A stretch of DNA of 64,000 nucleotides from Janibacter endophyticus (GTDB lineage: Bacteria; Actinomycetota; Actinomycetes; Actinomycetales; Dermatophilaceae): the NCBI RefSeq assembly GCF_016888335.1, contig NZ_JAFEJG010000004.1:682001-746000 (forward strand), read 5' to 3'. The first letter of the stretch is position 1. Every line of letters begins with the position of its first letter. Made by a program: the position numbers and the translations under genes. Shown piece by piece: positions 36,055-45,349 of this stretch. The notes under the pieces were generated by a model. It was not told the DNA's origin and searched no databases. It worked only from the letters and a program-made list of their open reading frames with translations.

Positions 36055-36294
36055 ATGAGCATCCAGGTCTCTCTCCGTCTGGCGGACGATCTCGTCACGG
36101 CGGTGGACGAGCTCGTCCGGTCGGGTGCGGTGTCCAGCCGTGCCGAGGTGATGGAGTCCGCGCTCGAACGCGAGCTGCGACGCAGGCTGGCTGAGCACGA
36201 CGCCGAGGTCTACGCGCGCGCGAGCGCCGAGGGGGACCTGGGCGAGCTGGAGTCGTGGCTCGCGTCGCGGAGCACGCCCGCCCTGGACGACTGA
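36055..36294 (+). CDS. Ribbon-helix-helix antitoxin
   Basis: This 79-residue protein begins SIQVSLRLADDLVTAVDELV and continues SSRAEVMESALERELRRR, the beta-strand/helix/helix pattern of RHH (MetJ/Arc) DNA-binding domains. The acidic C-terminal tail (EGDLGELESW) probably wraps the toxin. It should neutralise the MazF-like toxin encoded immediately downstream and repress its own promoter through the palindrome at 36021. The ATG at 36055 is close behind the operator, so the message may be nearly leaderless. Confidence 0.88.
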   Translation: MSIQVSLRLADDLVTAVDELVRSGAVSSRAEVMESALERELRRRLAEHDAEVYARASAEGDLGELESWLASRSTPALDD

Positions 36295-36296
36295 GG

Positions 36297-36599
36297 GTGC
36301 GACCGATCCACGTCGTCCAGCTCGACAAGCCGCGGCCTGCCGTGGTGCTGACCCGAGCGGCGGTGCTGGACGTGCGCTCGCTCGTGACGGTGGCGCCCAT
36401 CACGACGACGATCCGAGGCCTGTCCGTCGAGGTGCCCGTCGGTGCCGCGAACGGTGTCCAGGTCGAGTCCGTGGTCAACCTGGACGCCACCGTCACCGTG
36501 GCGCGAGCGGCACTTGGTCGTCAGATCGGCTACCTCTTCGACTCGCAGGAGCCCGACCTCGCTGCCGCGATACGTCACGCCTTCGACCTCTCTGGCTGA
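36297..36599 (+). CDS. MazF/PemK-type endoribonuclease toxin
   Basis: This 100-residue protein has the PemK/MazF beta-barrel pattern: IHVVQLDKPRPAVVLTRAAV (start of the fold with the conserved Arg-Pro), VTVAPITTTIRGLSVEVPVG (active-site strand, conserved Thr) and ESVVNLDATVTVARAAL. MazF toxins cut single-stranded RNA at short sequences. The GTG at 36297 lies two bases after the antitoxin stop; a longer frame from 36255 would add 14 residues that overlap the antitoxin gene. The pair is inserted between purD and purC. Confidence 0.87.
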   Translation: MRPIHVVQLDKPRPAVVLTRAAVLDVRSLVTVAPITTTIRGLSVEVPVGAANGVQVESVVNLDATVTVARAALGRQIGYLFDSQEPDLAAAIRHAFDLSG

Positions 36600-36632
36600 C
36601 GACACCCCTTCGCCGGCTGGAAGGATGGGGCC

Positions 36633-37574
36633 ATGACCCCCGAGCTGCCCGGCTACGCCCACGAGTACTCCGGCAAGGTCCGAGACCTCTACGCCCCGCT
36701 CGACGACGCGGGCAACCTCCTCTACGACCAGCTGCTCCTCGTGGCGAGCGACCGGCTGAGCGCGTACGACTTCGTCCTCGACACCCCGATCCCCGACAAG
36801 GGCGCGGTGCTGACCCAGATGTCGCTGTGGTGGTTCGACCAGCTCGCCGACATCGTCCCCAACCACGTCATCAGCGTCGACGTGCCCGCCGCGGTCGCCG
36901 GGCGCGCGGTCGTCGTCGAGCGGCTCGACATGCTGCCCGTCGAGTGCGTCGCCCGCGCCTACCTCACCGGGGGTGGCCTCAGCGAGTACCGGGCGAACGG
37001 CTCGGTGAGCGGGGTCGCGCTGCCGGAGGGGCTCGTCGACGGGTCGCGGCTCCCGGAGCCCATCTTCACCCCCTCGACCAAGGCGCCGATGGGGCAGCAC
37101 GACGAGCCGATCCCGTACGAAGGGGTCGTCGCCGAGATCGGCCCGGCGCTCGCCGAGCGGGTCCGCGATCTGACCGTCGAGATCCTCGCGCGCGGCAACG
37201 AGATCGCCGCCGAGCGGGGCATCCTCCTCGCCGACACCAAGGTCGAGTTCGGGCTCCGCGGTCTCGAGCTGGGTCAGGACGAGGACGTGCGGGTGGCCAT
37301 CCGCGAGCGTGGCGCCGACTGCGAGATCGTCCTCGCAGACGAGGTGCTCACCCCCGACAGCTCGCGCTTCTGGCCGGCCGACGGCTGGGAGCCGGGCCGG
37401 CAGCAGCCGAGCTTCGACAAGCAGTTCGTCCGCGACTGGCTCACCTCCCCCGCCTCCGGCTGGGACAAGGCCTCCGGCGACGAGCCGCCGGCGTTGCCCG
37501 TGGAGGTCGTCGACGCCACTCGAGCCAAGTACGTCGAGGCCTACGAGCGGATCACGGGGCAGACCTTCGCCTGA
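36633..37574 (+). CDS. purC: Phosphoribosylaminoimidazole-succinocarboxamide synthase
   Basis: This 313-residue SAICAR synthase joins CAIR and aspartate with ATP in purine synthesis. It shows the family signatures: YSGKVRDLY (phosphate binding), VASDRLSAYDFVLDTPIPDK, VECVARAYLTGGG (first PROSITE-like motif), and LADTKVEFGL with SRFWPADG toward the C-terminus. It has the longer form seen in actinobacteria and yeast. The ATG is at 36633. It is flanked on both sides by toxin-antitoxin material. Confidence 0.98.
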   Translation: MTPELPGYAHEYSGKVRDLYAPLDDAGNLLYDQLLLVASDRLSAYDFVLDTPIPDKGAVLTQMSLWWFDQLADIVPNHVISVDVPAAVAGRAVVVERLDMLPVECVARAYLTGGGLSEYRANGSVSGVALPEGLVDGSRLPEPIFTPSTKAPMGQHDEPIPYEGVVAEIGPALAERVRDLTVEILARGNEIAAERGILLADTKVEFGLRGLELGQDEDVRVAIRERGADCEIVLADEVLTPDSSRFWPADGWEPGRQQPSFDKQFVRDWLTSPASGWDKASGDEPPALPVEVVDATRAKYVEAYERITGQTFA

Positions 37575-37582
37575 GCCTGCAC

Positions 37583-37609
37583 TCGATGGTATCGCGGCGA
37601 TGCCATCGA
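37583..37609. promoter_or_regulatory. Palindromic operator of the RHH-Doc module
   Basis: TCGATGG (37583-37589) and ATC (37591-37593) are mirrored by GAT (37599-37601) and CCATCGA (37603-37609). It ends three bases before the antitoxin ATG. The design (long arm, one unpaired base, short arm, 5-bp centre) is the same as at 36021. Confidence 0.65.
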
Positions 37610-37612
37610 CTC

Positions 37613-37816
37613 ATGGCGTTCACCCTGCGCACCGACGCCGAGCTCGAGGCTGCCCTGGACCAGCTGGTCGAGGCCCAGGGAGTGTCCCGGCAGGAGGTCG
37701 TGCGGCGTGCCGTGATGCTGGAGGCGGGGCGCCTAGACCGCGGCCGCGCGATCGACGCGATCCTCGACGTGGAGCTCCCGCGCTACGCGGAGGCGATGGA
37801 GCGGCTCGGCCAGTGA
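37613..37816 (+). CDS. Ribbon-helix-helix antitoxin of a Doc module
   Basis: This 67-residue protein has an RHH N-terminus (FTLRTDAELEAALDQLVEAQ, GVSRQEVVRRAVMLEA) and a helical tail (ILDVELPRYAEAMERLGQ). CopG-like antitoxins of this form commonly precede Doc toxins in actinobacteria. The downstream Doc gene is truncated, so the antitoxin may now be an orphan or act on toxins elsewhere. The ATG lies right behind a palindromic site. Confidence 0.85.
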   Translation: MAFTLRTDAELEAALDQLVEAQGVSRQEVVRRAVMLEAGRLDRGRAIDAILDVELPRYAEAMERLGQ

Positions 37817-37823
37817 TGGACCT

Positions 37824-38075
37824 GACGCCTATCCGGCGCTCGACGAGCGAGCTGCCGCGCTGGCCCAGTCCACCGCCCGCAACCACGCACTGGTCGACGG
37901 CGACAAGCGACTCACCCTGGCAGCGATCATCACGGTGTACGGGCTCAACGGTCGGAGGTTGGGGGTCTCCAACGACGAGGCCTACGACCTCGTCATCGCG
38001 ATCGCTACGGGCGAGCTGGCCGAGATCGCAGACATCGCATCGGCGCTCGCATCTGCGACGGTTCCCACGGAGTGA
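37824..38075 (+). pseudogene. Doc (Fic-fold) toxin remnant lacking its N-terminus
   Basis: The frame from GAC at 37824 to TGA at 38073-38075 encodes about 83 residues matching the second half of Doc toxins: DAYPALDERAAAL, then NHALVDGDKRLTLAAIITVY and LNGRRLGVSNDEAYDLV. The usual first ~45 residues, including the start and the GLLxSA region, are missing, and no start codon is well placed. The catalytic motif normally ends GNKR; here it is GDKR. The gene follows its antitoxin directly, so a deletion at about 37820 is likely. Doc phosphorylates elongation factor Tu in the intact state. Confidence 0.75.
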
Positions 38076-38147
38076 CTGCGTTCGTCGCCACGAGAGCCCG
38101 GCCCTAGACTCGGCCCTGGACGCACCCCCTTCGCACCAGGAGCCCCA

Positions 38148-38438
38148 GTGGGACGCATCGTCGTCGACGTCATGCTCAAGCCCGAGATCCTCGACCCCCA
38201 GGGTCAGGCCGTCCGAGGGGCCCTGCCGCGCCTCGGTTTCGAGGACTTCACCGATGTCCGTCAGGGCAAGCGGTTCGTGCTCTCCGTCGACGGCGACGTC
38301 ACGGACGAGCACCTGTCCCGCGCCCGCGAGGCCGCGGAGACGCTCCTCTCCAACCCGGTCATCGAGGACGTCGTCGACGTCCACGAGCTGACCCACGACG
38401 AGCCCGAGCAGGCCCCGATCACCGGGTCCGTGCAGTGA
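38148..38438 (+). CDS. purS: Phosphoribosylformylglycinamidine synthase, PurS subunit
   Basis: This 96-residue protein begins [20 protein letters not shown] and has [16 protein letters not shown], the ferredoxin-like PurS fold. It bridges PurQ and PurL and helps pass ammonia in FGAM synthesis. The C-terminal tail (~80-96) is variable. The start is the GTG at 38148. The stop overlaps purQ by four bases (GTGA), as in most actinobacterial purSQ pairs. Confidence 0.96.
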   Translation: MGRIVVDVMLKPEILDPQGQAVRGALPRLGFEDFTDVRQGKRFVLSVDGDVTDEHLSRAREAAETLLSNPVIEDVVDVHELTHDEPEQAPITGSVQ

Positions 38439-39106
38439 AGATCGGCGTCGTCACCTTCCCCGGCTCCCTCGACGACCACGACGCCCGTCGGGCCGTCGAC
38501 CTCTGCGGCGGCGAGGCCGTCGCCCTCTGGCACCGCGACGCCGACCTCGAGGGCGTCGACGCGGTCGTCATCCCCGGCGGCTTCTCCTACGGCGACTACC
38601 TCCGCGCCGGCGCCATCTCCCGCTTTGCCCCCGTCATGGACGAGGTCGTCCGGGGCGCGGCGGCGGGCATGCCGGTCCTCGGGATCTGCAACGGCTTCCA
38701 GATCCTCTGCGAGAGCCACCTCCTGCCCGGCGCGATGATCCAGAACGACCACAGGAAGTTCGTCTGCCGCGACCAGGGCCTGCGGGTCGAGAACGCGTCG
38801 ACCGCCTGGACCCACCAGTTCGAGGAGGGGCAGGAGATCACCATCGTCCTGAAGAACCAGGACGGTCAGTTCGTCGCCGACGCGGCCACCCTCGACCGGC
38901 TCGAGGGCGAGGGTCGGGTCGCCTTCCGCTACACCGGCACCAACCCCAACGGCAGCTACCGCGACATCGCCGGCATCACCAACGAGCGCGGCAACGTCGT
39001 CGGCCTCATGCCGCACCCCGAGCACTGCGTCGAGGAGGGCTTCGGCCCGAGCCTCGACGGCCGCACCTTCTTCACCTCCGTCCTCCAGCAGGTGGTGTCC
39101 GCATGA
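38435..39106 (+). CDS. purQ: Phosphoribosylformylglycinamidine synthase, glutaminase subunit
   Basis: This 223-residue class I glutamine amidotransferase supplies ammonia to PurL. It has [14 protein letters not shown], the nucleophile Cys in [11 protein letters not shown] and the His-Glu pair near the C-terminus in [12 protein letters not shown]. The start is a GTG at 38435 overlapping purS. Its stop overlaps the purL ATG by four bases, so purSQL is one translationally coupled unit. Confidence 0.98.
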   Translation: MKIGVVTFPGSLDDHDARRAVDLCGGEAVALWHRDADLEGVDAVVIPGGFSYGDYLRAGAISRFAPVMDEVVRGAAAGMPVLGICNGFQILCESHLLPGAMIQNDHRKFVCRDQGLRVENASTAWTHQFEEGQEITIVLKNQDGQFVADAATLDRLEGEGRVAFRYTGTNPNGSYRDIAGITNERGNVVGLMPHPEHCVEEGFGPSLDGRTFFTSVLQQVVSA

Positions 39107-41376
39107 GCCTCGACACGGTCGACCACGCCGGGCAGACCCCGGACCTCGAGCAGCCCTGGGCCGACCTCGGGCTCAAGGAGGACGAGTACGCGCGCATCCG
39201 TGAGATCCTCGGCCGCCGGCCGACGATCGCCGAGCTTGCGATGTACTCGGTCATGTGGTCCGAGCACTGCTCCTACAAGTCCTCGAAGGTCCACCTCCGC
39301 CGCTTCGGCGACCTCCCGAGCGAGACCCCGCTCGGCAAGACCCTCGCCGGCATCGGGGAGAACGCCGGGGTCATCGACATCGGCCAGGGCTGGGCGGTGA
39401 CCTTCAAGGTCGAGTCGCACAACCACCCGAGCTACGTCGAGCCGTACCAGGGGGCCGCGACCGGCATCGGCGGTATCGTCCGCGACATCATGGCCATGGG
39501 CGCCCGCCCGGTCGCCGTCATGGACCCGCTGCGCTTCGGCGCCATCGACCACCCGGACACCGCGCGCGTCCTCCCGGGTGTCGTCAAGGGCATCGGCGGC
39601 TACGGCAACTGCCTCGGCCTGCCCAACATCGGCGGCGAGATCGTCTTCGACGACTGCTACCAGGGCAACCCGCTCGTCAACGCCCTGTGCGTCGGCAAGC
39701 TGCGCCACGAGGACCTCCACCTCGCCAACGCCTCGGGCGTCGGCAACAAGATCGTCCTCTTCGGTGCCAAGACCGGCGGCGACGGCATCGGCGGCGTCTC
39801 GGTCCTCGCCTCGGAGACCTTCGACGAAGGGGGACCGACGAAGCGTCCCGCGGTCCAGGTCGGCGACCCCTTCGCCGAGAAGGTCCTCATCGAGTGCTGC
39901 CTGGAGCTCTACGCGGCCGGGGTCGTCGAGGGCATCCAGGACCTCGGCGGCGCCGGGCTGTCCTGCGCCACCTCCGAGCTGGCCTCCGCCGGTGACGGCG
40001 GCATGACTGTCGAGCTCGACCGGGTCCCGTTGCGCGACTCCACCCTCCGGGCCGAGGAGATCCTCATGTCCGAGAGCCAGGAGCGGATGATGGCGGTCGT
40101 CGCCCCCGACCAGGTCGAGGCCTTCATGGCGATCACCGACAGGTGGGACGTCGAGGCGACCGTGCTCGGCGAGGTCACCGACTCGGGCCGCCTCGTCATC
40201 ACCTGGCACGGCGAGACGATCGTCGACGTGCCGCCCCGCTCGGTGGCCCACGACGGACCGGTCTACGAGCGCCCCTTCGCCCGTCCCGGCTGGCTCGACG
40301 CCCTGCAGGCCGACACGAGCGACTCGCTGCCGCGGCCGCAGGCCGAGGAGATGGGCCAGGTCGTCCTCGACCTGCTCGCCTCGCCGAACATCTGCGACAA
40401 GTCGTGGGTCACCGACCAGTACGACCGCTACGTCCTCGGCAACACCAAGCAGGCCATGCCCGCCGACTCCGGCGTCGTCCGGATCGACGAGCAGACCGGG
40501 CTCGGCGTCGCCGTCTCGACCGACTGCAACGGCCGCTTCGGCCGCCTCGACCCCTACGCCGGCGCCCAGCTCGCGCTCGCCGAGAGCTACCGCAACGTCG
40601 CCACGTCCGGCGCGCTGCCGCTGGCCGTCACCGACTGCCTGAACTTCGGCTCGCCCGAGGACCCGGACGTCATGTGGCAGTTCGAGCGCTCGGTCGCCGG
40701 CCTCTACGACGCCTGCCTCGAGCTCGGCATCCCCGTGACCGGCGGCAACGTCTCCTTCTACAACCAGACCGGTGAGACGGCGATCCATCCGACGCCGGTC
40801 GTCGGCGTCCTCGGCGTCCTCGACGACGTGACGAAGGGGGTGGGTGCCGGTTTCGTCGGTGACGGCCAGCCGGTCGTCCTCCTCGGCGCCACCCGCGACG
40901 AGCTCGACGGCGGCGAGTGGGCGCACGCGCTGCACGGGCACCTCGGCGGGCTGCCGCCGCAGGTCGACCTCGCGGCGGAGAAGGCGCTCGCCGACTTCTT
41001 CGTCGCCGCGGTCCGCGCGGGTGTCGTCACGAGCAGCCACGACGTCTCGGACGGTGGCCTGGCGGTCACCCTCGCCGAGTCGGTGCTGCGGCACGGTGTG
41101 GGAGCGAGCATCGACCTTGCGGCGGTCTGCGAGCGCGACGGTGTCGATGCCGTGACGACGCTGCTGTCCGAGTCGGTCGCCCGCGCCGTCGTGACGGTCG
41201 CCGACGAGGCAGGGCTCGCCACGCTCGTCAACCTCGCGGCAGCGCACGGGGTCCCGGTCGCCCGGGTCGGCGTGACGGGGGGCTCGGGTCTCAAGGTCAA
41301 GGACGTGCTCGAGCTCGACGTCGAGGCGATGCGAGAGGCCCACACGGGCACGATGCGTCGCTACTTCGCCTCCTGA
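39103..41376 (+). CDS. purL: Phosphoribosylformylglycinamidine synthase, large subunit
   Basis: This 757-residue small-type PurL turns FGAR, ATP and glutamine-derived ammonia into FGAM together with PurS and PurQ. Motifs include [47 protein letters not shown] and, in the second half, [12 protein letters not shown] and [17 protein letters not shown]. Length and domain order match the actinobacterial type. The stop is two bases before the ATG of the HAD phosphatase. Confidence 0.98.
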   Translation: MSLDTVDHAGQTPDLEQPWADLGLKEDEYARIREILGRRPTIAELAMYSVMWSEHCSYKSSKVHLRRFGDLPSETPLGKTLAGIGENAGVIDIGQGWAVTFKVESHNHPSYVEPYQGAATGIGGIVRDIMAMGARPVAVMDPLRFGAIDHPDTARVLPGVVKGIGGYGNCLGLPNIGGEIVFDDCYQGNPLVNALCVGKLRHEDLHLANASGVGNKIVLFGAKTGGDGIGGVSVLASETFDEGGPTKRPAVQVGDPFAEKVLIECCLELYAAGVVEGIQDLGGAGLSCATSELASAGDGGMTVELDRVPLRDSTLRAEEILMSESQERMMAVVAPDQVEAFMAITDRWDVEATVLGEVTDSGRLVITWHGETIVDVPPRSVAHDGPVYERPFARPGWLDALQADTSDSLPRPQAEEMGQVVLDLLASPNICDKSWVTDQYDRYVLGNTKQAMPADSGVVRIDEQTGLGVAVSTDCNGRFGRLDPYAGAQLALAESYRNVATSGALPLAVTDCLNFGSPEDPDVMWQFERSVAGLYDACLELGIPVTGGNVSFYNQTGETAIHPTPVVGVLGVLDDVTKGVGAGFVGDGQPVVLLGATRDELDGGEWAHALHGHLGGLPPQVDLAAEKALADFFVAAVRAGVVTSSHDVSDGGLAVTLAESVLRHGVGASIDLAAVCERDGVDAVTTLLSESVARAVVTVADEAGLATLVNLAAAHGVPVARVGVTGGSGLKVKDVLELDVEAMREAHTGTMRRYFAS

Positions 41377-41378
41377 GC

Positions 41379-42038
41379 ATGGCGACCGGGCTCGTCGTCT
41401 TCGACTGCGACGGCGTGCTCGTCGACTCCGAGCGGCTCAACGTGCGGACCTGGGGTCGGATGACCACCGACCTGGGTCTGCGCCTGACACCGGCGGAGAT
41501 CATCGACACCTTCGTCGGCAAGGCCTACGCCGACAACCGGCTCACCCTGGCCGCACTCAAGGGCAGCCCTCTTGACCCCGACTGGGAGCGGCGTTTCCGC
41601 ACGGAGTTCCGCGCCAGCCACGACGAGCTCGAGATCGTCGCGGGGGCGCGTGAGGCGGTCGAGGGCTGCCTCGCGGCGGGCTACGACATCTGCGTCGCGT
41701 CCGGGTCGCTGCGCCGCGCCCTCGAGTACAAGCTCGAGGCGACCGGCCTGGCCGACCTGCTCCCGGAGGAGCTCCGCTTCAGCAGCCAGGAGGTCGAGCG
41801 CGGCAAGCCGGCGCCGGACGTCTTCCTCCACGCGGCGAGCGCGATGGGGTATGCCCCGCATCGGTGCGTCGTCGTCGAGGACAGCCTCGCCGGCATCGAG
41901 GCCGGGCGTGCCGCCGGCATGCACGTCATCGGCTACGAGTCGGACATGACCCCGCACGCGTGGTTCGCCGACGCCGACCTCGTCCTCACCGACATGGCGC
42001 GGGTCCCGGCCGCGGTGACCGGCCTGCTGGCGGGCTGA
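41379..42038 (+). CDS. HAD superfamily phosphatase (beta-phosphoglucomutase-like)
   Basis: This 219-residue HAD subfamily IA protein begins LVVFDCDGVLVDSERL, with both catalytic Asp residues in DCD. It has a helical cap (~18-85), CVASGSLRRALEYKLE (motif II Ser), GKPAPDVFLHAASAM (motif III Lys) and VVEDSLAGIEAGRAAG (motif IV Asp pair). Enzymes of this group dephosphorylate sugar phosphates, phosphoglycolate or nucleotides, so the substrate cannot be fixed. It follows purL by two bases and may be transcribed with it. Confidence 0.9.
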   Translation: MATGLVVFDCDGVLVDSERLNVRTWGRMTTDLGLRLTPAEIIDTFVGKAYADNRLTLAALKGSPLDPDWERRFRTEFRASHDELEIVAGAREAVEGCLAAGYDICVASGSLRRALEYKLEATGLADLLPEELRFSSQEVERGKPAPDVFLHAASAMGYAPHRCVVVEDSLAGIEAGRAAGMHVIGYESDMTPHAWFADADLVLTDMARVPAAVTGLLAG

Positions 42039-42041
42039 GCA

Positions 42042-42851
42042 TCAGCGCAGACGCCACGCCCCCAGCTCGGGAGCGACCGGCGACGGAGCGGGATCGGCGT
42101 CCGTGAGCGACCGCGACCCGCTGAACCGCCGGGTCAGCTCGCGTGCGCCGAGCACCCCGCTGGGGAAGGGCCAGCGCCGGACCTGACGAGCGATCTCGTC
42201 GGTGTCGACCGGGCGTCGTGACCCCACGAGGATCGTGTTGCCGAAACGCCGCCCCTTGAGCACCTCGGTCGTCGCGACGAGGGTCACCTCGGGCAGCACC
42301 TCGCGGATCCCGGCGAGGACCCTCCCGACGTGCTTGAGACCCGGCTCGTCCGGCGCGTTGACGAGCAGCACGCCCTGCGCGGTCAGCACCCGCGCCACCT
42401 CGCCGAAGAACTCGCGCGTCGTCAGCTCGCTCGGCACCTGGCCGCCGGCGAAGGCGTCGACGACGACCACGTCGGCGCTGGCATCCCGCAGGGCGGCGAC
42501 CCCGCTGCGACCGTCGACGGGTCGCACCCGGATGCGGTGCCGGCGGGGGAGGGGGAGCTCTCGTCGGACGATCTCGGTGAGGGCCGCATCCGGCTCGAGG
42601 ACGATCTGTGGTGATCCGGGTCGGGTGTGCTCCACCCAGCGAGCCAGGGTCAGCCCGGCGCCGCCGACGTGGGTGATCGTGATCGTGCCCTCGGTGAGCG
42701 CGTCGATGGCGGCGGCCAGGTGCTGGACGTACTCGAAGGCCAGCCCCTCCGGGTCGTCGACGTCGACGTGGCTCTGCGGCTGCCCGTCGACCATGACGGT
42801 GACCCCGCCCTGCTCGTCCCGGACCAGTTCGACCTCGCTCACCCGAGCCAC
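42042..42851 (-). CDS. Spermidine synthase-like protein (class I methyltransferase fold)
   Basis: This 269-residue protein has a short N-terminal beta domain (VMVDGQPQSHVDVDDP, matching the substrate-binding part of spermidine synthases). A Rossmann core follows with THVGGAGLTLARWVEHTRPG, IVLEPDAAL and DVVVVDAFAGGQVP. The spermidine synthase catalytic region is only partly kept (DAFAGG instead of D(S/C)SDP). It is therefore either an aminopropyltransferase relative with another substrate or a methyltransferase-like protein, as is common in actinobacteria. It is convergent with the HAD gene. Confidence 0.8.
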   Translation of the reverse strand: MARVSEVELVRDEQGGVTVMVDGQPQSHVDVDDPEGLAFEYVQHLAAAIDALTEGTITITHVGGAGLTLARWVEHTRPGSPQIVLEPDAALTEIVRRELPLPRRHRIRVRPVDGRSGVAALRDASADVVVVDAFAGGQVPSELTTREFFGEVARVLTAQGVLLVNAPDEPGLKHVGRVLAGIREVLPEVTLVATTEVLKGRRFGNTILVGSRRPVDTDEIARQVRRWPFPSGVLGARELTRRFSGSRSLTDADPAPSPVAPELGAWRLR

Positions 42852-42862
42852 CCTAGAGCGGC

Positions 42863-42896
42863 CGAAGGGGGCTGCCCTGACGGGCGGCCCCCTTCG
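42863..42896 (-). terminator. Hairpin terminator after the nucleotidase gene
   Basis: Arms 42863-42877 and 42882-42896 pair except for one T-G position (around a TGAC loop). The outer octamers are CGAAGGGG and CCCCTTCG. It lies 15 bp past the minus-strand nucleotidase stop and just upstream of the spermidine-synthase-like gene. Confidence 0.75.
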
Positions 42897-42911
42897 TCCG
42901 CACGTGGTGCG

Positions 42912-45200
42912 TCAGTGCTGACGCAGCGCGCTCCGGCGGCGGACGAGGAACGTCCCGGCGGCCGCGCCGCCCGCGAGGAGCAGGCCGAGCAGGCTCGCCA
43001 CCGCGCCCGGGGTGGCGCCCGGGGCGAAGTCGTCGGTCTCGACGACCGGGCCGGTCACCGTCGCCGTGGAGGTCGGCGTGCCGCTCGTGCTCGTCGAGGT
43101 CGACGTGGTGTCGTCGTCGCTCGTCGTGCTCGTGCTCGACGGCTCGTCGTCATCGTCGTCCGTGGTCGTCGTCGAGGTCGCGGCGGCGATCACGGTGACC
43201 GGGAAGGTGGAGACGGTGCCCGTGTCGGCCGCCACGAGGCGGATGGTGGCGTCGCCCCCGGCGACGTCCTCCGGGACGTCGATGCTGATCTCGGCGCGCC
43301 CGTTGCGGGTCGGGAAGGGCGGAGCCTCGGTGAGGACCTCCTCGACCGGGAAGACGCCGAGCGAGCGCTCCCCGAGGAAGACCTCGACCTGGGTGTTGCG
43401 CGGCGCGTCCTTGCTCGTGAGGTCGAGACCCGAGACCGTGAAGGTCGTCGTCTCGCCCGCGGTGAGCTGTGCCGGCTGGTCCTGGACGGCGATCGCATGC
43501 TTGGCGAAGCTCGGCGCGACCGGGCTGTTCGCCCTGAGGTAGTTGACGAAGGCGTCCATGTCGATGAGGCCGGAGTCTCGCATGGTGGTGCCCTCGCGCA
43601 GCTCGGTGAAGTTGTCACCGCCGGCGATGAGGAAGGACGAGGACGCGACCGTGTACGTCGCGGCCGGGTCGATGGGCTGGCCGTCGAGCATCACCGAGAG
43701 GATGCGGCTCCCTGCAGGAGCGTCGGGGTCGAAGGTGTAGGTGAGGTTCTCCGAGAGGCCGAGCTTGAGGAACGGACGGGAGGCACCCTCCGGCTGCCAC
43801 TGCTGCTCGAGGACGGTCCTGAGCTGGGCACCCGTGATGTCGATCGTCTGCAGCGTGTTGGCGAAGGGGTTGATCGACGCGGCCTCGGCGTAGGTCACCT
43901 CGCCGGCAGCCTCGTTGCCGGTCGGCTCGTAGTAGAGCTCGGCCCGCAGGGACCCCGGGTTCATCATGCCGATGTCGGCGCCGGGACGTCCGGTGGCGTT
44001 CATCGACTCGAGCCAGACCTGGGCGGTGAGGTTGCCGAGGCTGGACTCGCGGAGACGGTCGTCACGGCTGCCGTCCGGCTTGACCGCCGTGGTGATGTCG
44101 TCGGCGACCGTGGCGATGACCTGCTCGCCGATGGGCTTCGCCGTGGCGACGGCCTGGTCGACAACAGCCTTGGCAGCTGCGTACTGCGGGTCTGCGGCGC
44201 ACGCCTCGGTGGGAGCCGAGACGAGCGGCACGTTGGTCACCGAGTACTGGCCGAGCTCGCCGGTCTGGGGGTCGAGGCCGAGCTGGACCTGGCCGACGAA
44301 CGCGCCGTACGAGGCGGCCTGCAGGACCGGGCGCGTGCCGCTGCCGCCGGGGATCGGGGCGTCCCAGGCGTACTGCTTGTGCGTGTGGCCGGTGAAGATC
44401 GCGTCCACCTCGGCAGACGTCTCGGTGACGATCCGGCCGAAGATGCCCCCTGCGGCGACCTCCTCCTCGAGGGTGGCGTCCTCGACGACGCCCTCGGTCG
44501 CGCCCTCGTGGTACTCGGCGACGATGACGTCGGCCTCGCCGTTGGCGTCCTCGCCGTCGCTCAGCTGGGCAGCTACCCGGTTGACCGCCGCGACCGGGTC
44601 CCCGAAGTCGAGGCCGCTCACGCCGGTCGGCGTGACCAGCTCGGGGGTCTCGTCGGTGACGACGCCGATGACGGCGACCCGCAGGCCGTTGACCGTCTGG
44701 ATCGAGTACTCCTGGAGCGCGGGGGTGCTCGTCCCGCGCTCGTACACGTTGGCGCCGAGATAGTCCCAGTCGGCGCGGGTGCTGACCCGGCCGGTGAGGT
44801 CGGAGAAGCCCTTGTCGAACTCGTGGTTGCCGACGGCCGACGCCTTGAGCTCCAGGGCGTTGAGGTAGTCGATCGTCGGGTTGTCGTCCTGGCTGGAGGA
44901 CGTGAAGGGGGATGCGCCGATGTTGTCACCCGCGGAGAGGAAGACCGTCGAGTCCTCGCCGAGGTCCGCCTTGGTGGTCTCGAGGGTGCAGGCGAACTTC
45001 AGGCCGAGCTCACCGGTGCCGTTGTCGTCGATCCGACCATGGAAGTCGTTGATGTTCAGCAGGTTGACGCTCGTCAGGGCCGGGTCGATCACCCCGGGCT
45101 CGACGGGGTCGGCGGCCATGGCGGTCGGGGCGGCGAGCCCGACGAACGTCAGGGCAGCCGCGCCGGTGACGGCGCAGGCGCGGCGGGAGATGTGGCGCAT
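42912..45200 (-). CDS. Secreted, anchored 5'-nucleotidase / metallophosphatase
   Basis: This 762-residue protein begins with a signal peptide (MRHISRRACAVTGAAALTFV, then AMA-A). The metallophosphatase domain has NINDFHGR near residue 50, GNHEFD near 124 and GHTH near 270; these bind two metal ions. The 5'-nucleotidase C-terminal domain (~370-560) binds the base. A Ser/Thr/Asp-rich linker (~670-725) and a C-terminal TM helix with an RRRS tail anchor it. It should release phosphate and nucleosides from extracellular nucleotides. The ATG at 45200 is set by the signal peptide; the frame upstream is leader. Confidence 0.92.
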   Translation of the reverse strand: MRHISRRACAVTGAAALTFVGLAAPTAMAADPVEPGVIDPALTSVNLLNINDFHGRIDDNGTGELGLKFACTLETTKADLGEDSTVFLSAGDNIGASPFTSSSQDDNPTIDYLNALELKASAVGNHEFDKGFSDLTGRVSTRADWDYLGANVYERGTSTPALQEYSIQTVNGLRVAVIGVVTDETPELVTPTGVSGLDFGDPVAAVNRVAAQLSDGEDANGEADVIVAEYHEGATEGVVEDATLEEEVAAGGIFGRIVTETSAEVDAIFTGHTHKQYAWDAPIPGGSGTRPVLQAASYGAFVGQVQLGLDPQTGELGQYSVTNVPLVSAPTEACAADPQYAAAKAVVDQAVATAKPIGEQVIATVADDITTAVKPDGSRDDRLRESSLGNLTAQVWLESMNATGRPGADIGMMNPGSLRAELYYEPTGNEAAGEVTYAEAASINPFANTLQTIDITGAQLRTVLEQQWQPEGASRPFLKLGLSENLTYTFDPDAPAGSRILSVMLDGQPIDPAATYTVASSSFLIAGGDNFTELREGTTMRDSGLIDMDAFVNYLRANSPVAPSFAKHAIAVQDQPAQLTAGETTTFTVSGLDLTSKDAPRNTQVEVFLGERSLGVFPVEEVLTEAPPFPTRNGRAEISIDVPEDVAGGDATIRLVAADTGTVSTFPVTVIAAATSTTTTDDDDDEPSSTSTTSDDDTTSTSTSTSGTPTSTATVTGPVVETDDFAPGATPGAVASLLGLLLAGGAAAGTFLVRRRSALRQH

Positions 45201-45349
45201 GGAGTGTGGTCCTTCTGTGGCGGGTCGGGCAGCGGTCACCGCCAGAGGGCATGACGGGACGCGGTCACTCTGCCGGAGCCGGGGGACCACCGCTCGGCGA
45301 ACGGGCAAAGAGTCGGTGAACGGTCCCTGACGTGGGAAGATGTCGCGTC

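Noticed and set aside
36000-38150. Prophage, integron or insertion sequence carrying the toxin-antitoxin genes
   Set aside because: No integrase, transposase, attachment repeat or tRNA was found near them.
38956-41343. 795-codon open frame on the minus strand
   Set aside because: It lies wholly antisense to purL, has low-complexity Arg/Gly/Asp/Val-rich sequence, and is a normal by-product of high-GC codon usage.
42627-45254. 875-codon open frame on the plus strand
   Set aside because: It is antisense to the 5'-nucleotidase gene, which has a clear signal peptide and catalytic motifs; the antisense product has no recognisable domain.
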